From Gp13-AA77 sp036521995 (GTDB lineage: Bacteria; Acidobacteriota; Terriglobia; UBA7540), in the NCBI GenBank assembly GCA_036521995.1, contig DATDGR010000235.1:1-28604 (forward strand): a stretch of 28,604 bases of DNA, given 5' to 3'. The position numbers were made by a program, and so were the translations under genes. Under the pieces are notes generated by a model. The model made no database searches and was not told the origin of the DNA. It was given only the letters and a program-made list of their open reading frames with translations. Shown piece after piece: positions 24,496 to 28,604 of the stretch (its first letter is position 1; the number at the start of each line of letters is the position of its first letter).

Positions 24496-26352
24496 ATGCG
24501 CGAACCTTTTTTGCAACGGCTCGAAAAACGGGTGCTGGTTTGCGACGGCGCCATGGGCACGGAGCTGTACGCCCGCGGGATCTCTTTCAGCCGCTCGTTC
24601 GACGAGCTTAATCTGACCCTGCCCCAGCTCGTCAAGGATGTCCATCTCGCCTACATGAAAGCGGGCGCCGACATCATTGAGACCAACACTTTCGGGGCCA
24701 ACCGCTTCCGGCTGGGTAAGTTCGATCTGGCCGGGAAGGTGCGCGAAATCAATCTGGCGGGAGCGCGCCTGGCGCGTGAGGTGGCGGGCGACGACCTCTA
24801 TGTGGCGGGCTCGGTGGGCCCGCTCGGACTGAGGCTCGAGCCCCTGGGACCAACCTCGATCGAGGAAGCTTGCGAAGTATTTCGCGAACAGATCGCGGTG
24901 CTGGTGGAGGGCGGCGTTGACCTGATCGTGGTCGAGACGATGATCGACCCCAATGAAGCCCGGGCGACACTGCTGGCGGCGCGCCAAGCCGGCTCGCTGC
25001 CCGTTGTGGTTCAAATGACCATCGAGGAGGACGGCAACACCCAGACCGGAAGCCGCCCGGAGGACTTCACCCGCGATCTCGCCAAGTGGGGCGCGGACGT
25101 GATCGGGCTCAACTGCGGCACGGGTCCGGCGGCTGTGCTGGATGCCCTCGAGCGGATGGCCTCCTCCACCACGCACAAACTTTCCGCCCAGCCAAACGCC
25201 GGATTGCCCAGCACGGTTGAGGGCCGCAGCCTTTACCTTTGCTCGCCCGAGTACATGGCCAGTTATGCGCGCCGCTTTATCGACGCCGGCGCCAGGCTGG
25301 TGGGAGGTTGCTGTGGGACCACGCCCGCGCACATTCAGGCCATCAAGGCGGCGGTCCGATCGCTGAGGCCGCCGGTGGCGCGGGCCTCGGTCGAAGTGCA
25401 GCCGGAGCGAAGGCCCGTCAGCAAACTGGAACCGGTGCCGGTCGCCGAGCGCTCGCGCCTGGGTGCGCGCCTCGCTCGCGGCGAGTTCCCGGTGCTAGTT
25501 GAGATTGTCCCGCCGAAGGGCTCCGACGTCACCAAAGAGCTCGACGGTGCCAGCTACCTGCTGGAGCAGCATATCGACGGCGTGGTGGTGCCGGACGGCT
25601 CCGGCTCGACGGCGCGCCTGAGCGCTCAGACCCTGGCCATTCTGCTGGAGCAGCGTGTGGGCGTGGAGTCGCTGCTGTTCCACAGTTGCCGCGATCGCAG
25701 CGTGTTGCGCATTCAGTCGGACCTGCTCGGCGCTCACGCCCTGGGGATCAGGAACATCCTGGCCATCACGGGTGAGCCGCCGCCCCTTGCCCTCTATCCC
25801 GGTGCGAGCTCCATCTTCGACGTGGACTCGATCGGCCTGGTGAACGTCCTCAGCAACCTGAACCGCGGTCTCGACGTGGGCGGAAACCCGCTGGGCGCCC
25901 GGACCGCCTTCGTGATCGGCGTGGGCGTGAACCCTTTCGCCCCCGACGCCGACGAGCAATTCCGCCGGTTTGAGTACAAGGTGGAGGCCGGTGCGGATTT
26001 CGCTTTGACGCAACCCGTCTTTGACGTTTCCAAGCTCGCCCGCTTTCTCAGCCGCCTTCATGACTTCCGGATTCCCGTGCTGGCGAGCATCATGCCCCTC
26101 ACCAGTTTCCGCCACGCCGAGTTCATGAACAACGAGGTGCCGGGCATCGTGATCCCACCGCCGATCCTCGATCGGATGCGCCGGGCGGACACCGGCGACA
26201 AAGCGCGCGCCGAAGGTGTGAAGATCGCCCAGGAAATTCTGCTGGAGGTGCGGGAGCTGGTTCAGGGTGCGGTGATCTCGGCGCCTCTGGGCCGCTACGC
26301 CATGGCGGTGGAAGTGTTGGCGGCGCTGGGCGCCAGCGCCACCAAGGATTGA
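24496..26352 (+). CDS. Bifunctional homocysteine S-methyltransferase / methylenetetrahydrofolate reductase
   Basis: The 618-residue protein fuses two enzymes of methionine synthesis, as in Bacillus YitJ. Residues 1 to about 290 are a zinc-dependent homocysteine methyltransferase, with VCDGAMGTELYARG at the start and zinc ligands Cys207 (GLNCGTGP), Cys272 and Cys273 (GGCCGTTP). Residues about 325-610 are a MetF-type methylenetetrahydrofolate reductase, with VEIVPPKGSD and HSCRDRSVLRIQSDLLGAHALGIRNILAITGEPP. It has no cobalamin domain. The reductase half would make 5-methyltetrahydrofolate. The ATG at 24496 has no clear Shine-Dalgarno sequence. The gene is 12 bp from xseB and probably co-transcribed with it. 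I saw no SAM riboswitch in the 246-bp upstream gap. Confidence 0.94.
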   Translation: MREPFLQRLEKRVLVCDGAMGTELYARGISFSRSFDELNLTLPQLVKDVHLAYMKAGADIIETNTFGANRFRLGKFDLAGKVREINLAGARLAREVAGDDLYVAGSVGPLGLRLEPLGPTSIEEACEVFREQIAVLVEGGVDLIVVETMIDPNEARATLLAARQAGSLPVVVQMTIEEDGNTQTGSRPEDFTRDLAKWGADVIGLNCGTGPAAVLDALERMASSTTHKLSAQPNAGLPSTVEGRSLYLCSPEYMASYARRFIDAGARLVGGCCGTTPAHIQAIKAAVRSLRPPVARASVEVQPERRPVSKLEPVPVAERSRLGARLARGEFPVLVEIVPPKGSDVTKELDGASYLLEQHIDGVVVPDGSGSTARLSAQTLAILLEQRVGVESLLFHSCRDRSVLRIQSDLLGAHALGIRNILAITGEPPPLALYPGASSIFDVDSIGLVNVLSNLNRGLDVGGNPLGARTAFVIGVGVNPFAPDADEQFRRFEYKVEAGADFALTQPVFDVSKLARFLSRLHDFRIPVLASIMPLTSFRHAEFMNNEVPGIVIPPPILDRMRRADTGDKARAEGVKIAQEILLEVRELVQGAVISAPLGRYAMAVEVLAALGASATKD

Positions 26353-26364
26353 AGCTTGGAGGAG

Positions 26365-26700
26365 ATGTCGAGTGGGTCCGATCAGAAAATCATCCCTCAC
26401 CCCTCGGAGGAGCCGGTGAATCAAACGGCCCCGCCCGGCGCGGGCGCCCCAGGCAAGTCCGCCAAGGGCGACAGCTTCGAAAAGAATCTTGAGCGCCTCG
26501 ACGCGATCGTGCGCGATCTCGAAGACGCAGAACTGCCCCTTGAGAAGACCCTGGAGCTTTACGAGGAGGGCATGCGGCTCACCGGCATCTGCCAGCAGCA
26601 GCTCGAAGCGGCCGAAGGACGGGTGGAGATTCTGCGCAAGCGTGCCGGCGGCAGGGTGATGGCGGAACCCTTTGAAGACGAGGAGCCGAAAGCACCTTAG
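26365..26700 (+). CDS. xseB: Exodeoxyribonuclease VII small subunit
   Basis: XseB is the small helical subunit of exonuclease VII, which degrades single-stranded DNA. The family core is at about residues 37-90: SFEKNLERLDAIVRDLEDAELPLEKTLELYEEGMRL followed by LEAAEGRVEIL. At 111 residues it is longer than the usual 60-80, because of a Pro/Gly/Ala-rich N-terminal leader and a short acidic tail. The ATG at 26365 is only 2 nt after GGAGG, an unusually tight spacing; a TTG at 26356 in the same frame is the alternative. The large subunit gene xseA is not in the window. What normally follows xseB may have been displaced by the insertion sequence. Confidence 0.93.
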   Translation: MSSGSDQKIIPHPSEEPVNQTAPPGAGAPGKSAKGDSFEKNLERLDAIVRDLEDAELPLEKTLELYEEGMRLTGICQQQLEAAEGRVEILRKRAGGRVMAEPFEDEEPKAP

Positions 26701-26723
26701 TAGCCGGCCAACAATAAGACCCT

Positions 26724-26743
26724 TCTGATTGGGTGAAATCAGA
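26724..26743 (+). terminator. Hairpin after xseB
   Basis: TCTGATT (26724-26730) and AATCAGA (26737-26743) form a perfect 7-bp stem with a 6-nt loop, 23 nt after the xseB stop. No T-run follows. It may end the metF-xseB transcript or belong to the flank of the insertion sequence. Confidence 0.4.
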
Positions 26744-26819
26744 CAATGGAGGATTTGGGGATGGCGTCGTATTATCGGTAATTATGTGAAGAAATCGCTT
26801 GCAGCGAGGGCCTCTTTAA

Positions 26820-26864
26820 TGTCAGAATTCGTCCTAACAGCCTCAAAAAGGAGGAATTCAGACA
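26820..26864 (+). promoter_or_regulatory. Inverted repeat covering the transposase Shine-Dalgarno sequence
   Basis: TGTCAGAATTCGTCC (26820-26834) and GGAGGAATTCAGACA (26850-26864) are inverted repeats with two mismatches and a 15-nt loop. The right arm contains the transposase Shine-Dalgarno sequence (AAGGAGG, 26848-26854) and ends at the TTG start codon. In a transcript entering from outside, the hairpin would hide the ribosome-binding site, a known way for insertion sequences to limit their own expression. Confidence 0.5.
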
Positions 26865-27629
26865 TTGGCGATCACCCGCTATGACGACCGCAAGCTGGTG
26901 GACTTCTTTCAAGCACAGAAGATCTGCACGATGCCCGAACTCAAGGCGGCGTTGGGGACCGCTGTCGACAGGACCGTATGGCGCAAACTCAAGAGCCTGG
27001 CGTATCGGACGAGTTATTCGCACCGGGGGGCGTATTACACGTTGGATCGGATCGCACGGTGGGACTGGCAAGGGCTGTGGTTTTACGCGCCGGCTCACTT
27101 TTCCCGGCACGGGACACTTCTGAAGACCGTGGAGCATTTCGTGATGACCTCGGAAGGCGGCTACACGGCCGGGGAGTTGGAAGCGGTGCTGGGGGTGGGA
27201 GTCAAAGAACCCTTGTTCAGGTTGATGGAACAGAAGCGTCTGAAGCGAGATGGGACGGGAGCGCTCTACGTGTACTACGCGGCGGCCTCGGAACAAGCGC
27301 AGGCCCAAAGAGCGTATCGACAAGCCGAGGAAGCCAGATCGCGGTATCCGAGTTCGGCGGCCCCTCGAGTGCTGGCCGTGGAAGAGATCCGGGCGGCCGT
27401 GATTTTGTTTTGGAGCCTGTTGGACGAGCAGCAGCGGCGATTGTATGCGGGGCTGGAGTCGATGAAGCTGGGAGCAGGAGGAGACCGGAGCTTGGCGGAA
27501 CTCTTGGAGGTCGATGTCGGGGCCGTCGCGCGGGGTCGGAAGGAGCTTTTGAGCGGCGACATTCTGCGGGACCGGGTGCGCCGTGTGGGCGGTGGGCGTG
27601 TGGCCGTGGAAAAAAAACCCCCGACGTGA
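26865..27629 (+). CDS. Transposase frame A: tandem winged-helix-like region plus N-terminal part of ISAzo13 transposase
   Basis: This 254-residue frame starts at TTG with AAGGAGG 10 nt upstream. Residues 1 to about 135 appear to be two related winged-helix-like units: LVDFFQAQKICTMPELKAAL...SHRGAYYTL and VEHFVMTSEGGYTAGELEAVL...GALYVYY. A linker and the usual N-terminal region of ISAzo13-type transposases follow (LLDEQQRRLYAGLESMKLGAGG, then LAELLEVDVGAVARGRKEL, a helix-turn-helix). The frame stops at TGA 27627 just after an A8 run, before the DDE domain. Frame B continues the same protein in the -1 frame, so this is probably the front half of a frameshifted product. The winged-helix part probably binds DNA, perhaps the element ends; that is inference. 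Confidence 0.8.
   Translation: MAITRYDDRKLVDFFQAQKICTMPELKAALGTAVDRTVWRKLKSLAYRTSYSHRGAYYTLDRIARWDWQGLWFYAPAHFSRHGTLLKTVEHFVMTSEGGYTAGELEAVLGVGVKEPLFRLMEQKRLKRDGTGALYVYYAAASEQAQAQRAYRQAEEARSRYPSSAAPRVLAVEEIRAAVILFWSLLDEQQRRLYAGLESMKLGAGGDRSLAELLEVDVGAVARGRKELLSGDILRDRVRRVGGGRVAVEKKPPT
27610..27617 (+). promoter_or_regulatory. A8 slippery site for -1 frameshifting
   Basis: The zero frame reads GAA AAA AAA CCC, giving the canonical heptamer A_AAA_AAA. Slipping back one base changes the following codons to ACC CCC GAC GTG ATT and joins frame A to frame B in the conserved transposase order. I found no strong downstream stem or properly spaced upstream Shine-Dalgarno stimulator. Transcriptional slippage, a true mutation or an assembly error in the homopolymer are alternatives. 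Confidence 0.55.
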
Positions 27630-28570
27630 TTCAGAGGATTGAAAGCCTCCTCAAACACGACACCGCCGGCGATCCCATGACGGGGCTCAAATGGACCCGC
27701 AAGACCACCGAGAAGGTGGCGCAGGAATTGAACCGGGAAGGCATCGCTATCGGGCGCCAGACCGTGAGCCGCCTCCTCTATAAATTGCGCTATTCGCTGA
27801 AAGTCAATCGCAAGATGATTGCGCGCCAGAAGGACCCCTGCCGGGATCAGCAATTCGTTCATATCGCCCAGCAAAAGCAGCGACATATCCAGCGGGAACT
27901 GCCGGTCATTTCGGTGGATGCCAAGAAGAAGGAGATGGTCGGAAACTTCCGAAACGCCGGCGCCCTCTGGACGCGCGAGCCTGTGGCGGTGGCCGACCAC
28001 GACTTCCGCAGCGATGCCCAAGGGATGGCCATTCCTTATGGCATCTACGATCCCGTGGCCAATCGGGGGGCCTTGTTCATTGGGACCAGCCATGAGACCT
28101 CCGAGTTTGCCGCCCAGGCCATCGCCCGTTGGTGGGATCGGGAAGGACAGAAGCGTTATCCCGGTGTCGACGCCTTGCTGATCCTTTGTGACTCCGGCGG
28201 CTCCAGCGACTATCGCCGCTGGGCTTGGAAGGACCAGATCATCCAAAAGCTCTGTGATCCGTTTGGGTTGAAGGTCACAGTCTGCCATTATCCGCCCGGC
28301 GCCTCCAAGTGGAATCCCATCGAACATCGCCTCTTCAGCTTCGTCAGCCTGAACTGGGCAGGCAGACCCCTGGATTCTTACAAGACGATCCTCAACTATG
28401 TGCGGACCACGACCACCGCCACGGGCCTGGCGGTGAGCGCTTCGATGCTCAAGGGATTCTACCAGACGGGACAAACGGTACCTCATGAACGTCGGCGAGC
28501 GCTGCGCATCACGCACGACAAAATTTTGCCGCAGTGGAATTACACCCTATGGCCAACGCACAGGAACTGA
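27617..28570 (+). CDS. Transposase frame B: ISAzo13-family DDE domain
   Basis: Read after the -1 shift, this gives 317 residues and completes a transposase of about 568 residues. It continues the family sequence without a gap (IESLLKHDTAGDPMTGLKWTRKT, then a helix-turn-helix with RQTVSRLLYKL). It contains the DDE catalytic core: Asp in VISVDAKKKE (codon 27917), Asp in LLILCDSGG (codon 28190) and Glu in WNPIEHRLF (codon 28322). The core looks intact. If translated separately, possible starts are GTG 27626 or ATG 27677, neither with a convincing Shine-Dalgarno sequence, which supports expression by frameshifting. The stop is followed by only 34 bases of the window. Confidence 0.85.
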   Translation, partial: TPDVIQRIESLLKHDTAGDPMTGLKWTRKTTEKVAQELNREGIAIGRQTVSRLLYKLRYSLKVNRKMIARQKDPCRDQQFVHIAQQKQRHIQRELPVISVDAKKKEMVGNFRNAGALWTREPVAVADHDFRSDAQGMAIPYGIYDPVANRGALFIGTSHETSEFAAQAIARWWDREGQKRYPGVDALLILCDSGGSSDYRRWAWKDQIIQKLCDPFGLKVTVCHYPPGASKWNPIEHRLFSFVSLNWAGRPLDSYKTILNYVRTTTTATGLAVSASMLKGFYQTGQTVPHERRRALRITHDKILPQWNYTLWPTHRN

Positions 28571-28604
28571 AAAATGGGAACTTATTTTTGGGACGCCGCT
28601 TAGT

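Larger units (their letters stand above)
26763..28597 (+). mobile_element. ISAzo13-type insertion sequence, ends tentative
   Basis: The element is defined by its transposase genes (26865-28570). The ends are not secure. The only inverted match I find at plausible distances is GGCGTC (26763-26768) with GACGCC (28592-28597), and the bases inward from it do not pair well, so the true right end may lie past the window. No target-site duplication can be seen. It sits downstream of xseB on the same strand. Confidence 0.6.

Noticed and set aside
26978..27616. Long upstream part of the frame-B open reading frame
   Set aside because: In this stretch the conserved transposase residues are in frame A, and frame B reads as Gly/Arg-rich shadow sequence.

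Overview
The window looks like a chromosomal segment of an acidobacterium, most likely class Terriglobia (Acidobacteriia). The evidence is a secreted protein resembling the acidobacterial VWFA-related family, a neighbouring DUF3300/DUF2950/DUF4136 set of secreted proteins, a tandem-OB-fold hybrid sensor kinase, GC-rich coding sequence, and a degenerate copy of the interspersed repeat that translates as CHPERSE-like peptides. This placement is inferred from protein families, since no rRNA or tRNA gene is present.

Layout. Positions 1-7300 carry mostly exported proteins of unknown role: the end of an unrecognised acidobacterial protein, then on the minus strand DUF2950, DUF3300 and DUF4136 proteins. 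Next comes a gene-free stretch of about 1 kb with a repeated 12-mer, then a VWFA-like protein and an OmpA-family protein with a Gln-rich coiled coil. Positions 7639-10367 encode a two-subunit molybdenum hydroxylase (2Fe-2S subunit plus Tat-exported molybdopterin subunit). Positions 10508-17849 are housekeeping: rimO, then a tight yacG-pgpA-TIG/NHL group, cinA, thpR, a bacilliredoxin (minus strand) and ftsY. Positions 17978-24249 hold a 1195-residue hybrid histidine kinase, a small unrecognised gene converging on its 3' end, a His-rich peptidoglycan-binding protein, and an aldehyde dehydrogenase on the minus strand. Positions 24496-26700 hold a homocysteine methyltransferase/methylenetetrahydrofolate reductase fusion followed by xseB. 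The window ends in an ISAzo13-type insertion sequence.

Genes acting together: the molybdenum hydroxylase subunits overlap by 4 bp and form one enzyme. pgpA and the TIG/NHL gene overlap by 4 bp and are probably translationally coupled. The metF-type fusion and xseB lie 12 bp apart and are probably co-transcribed.

The most unusual object is the terminal insertion sequence. Its transposase seems to be made by -1 frameshifting on an A8 run. It carries an N-terminal pair of winged-helix-like repeats, and its Shine-Dalgarno sequence sits in one arm of an inverted repeat that could block translation from read-through transcripts. Other points of interest are the four-module OB-fold-like sensor region of the kinase, the TTCCAGCTTTGG repeats, and several strong intergenic hairpins without T-tracts.
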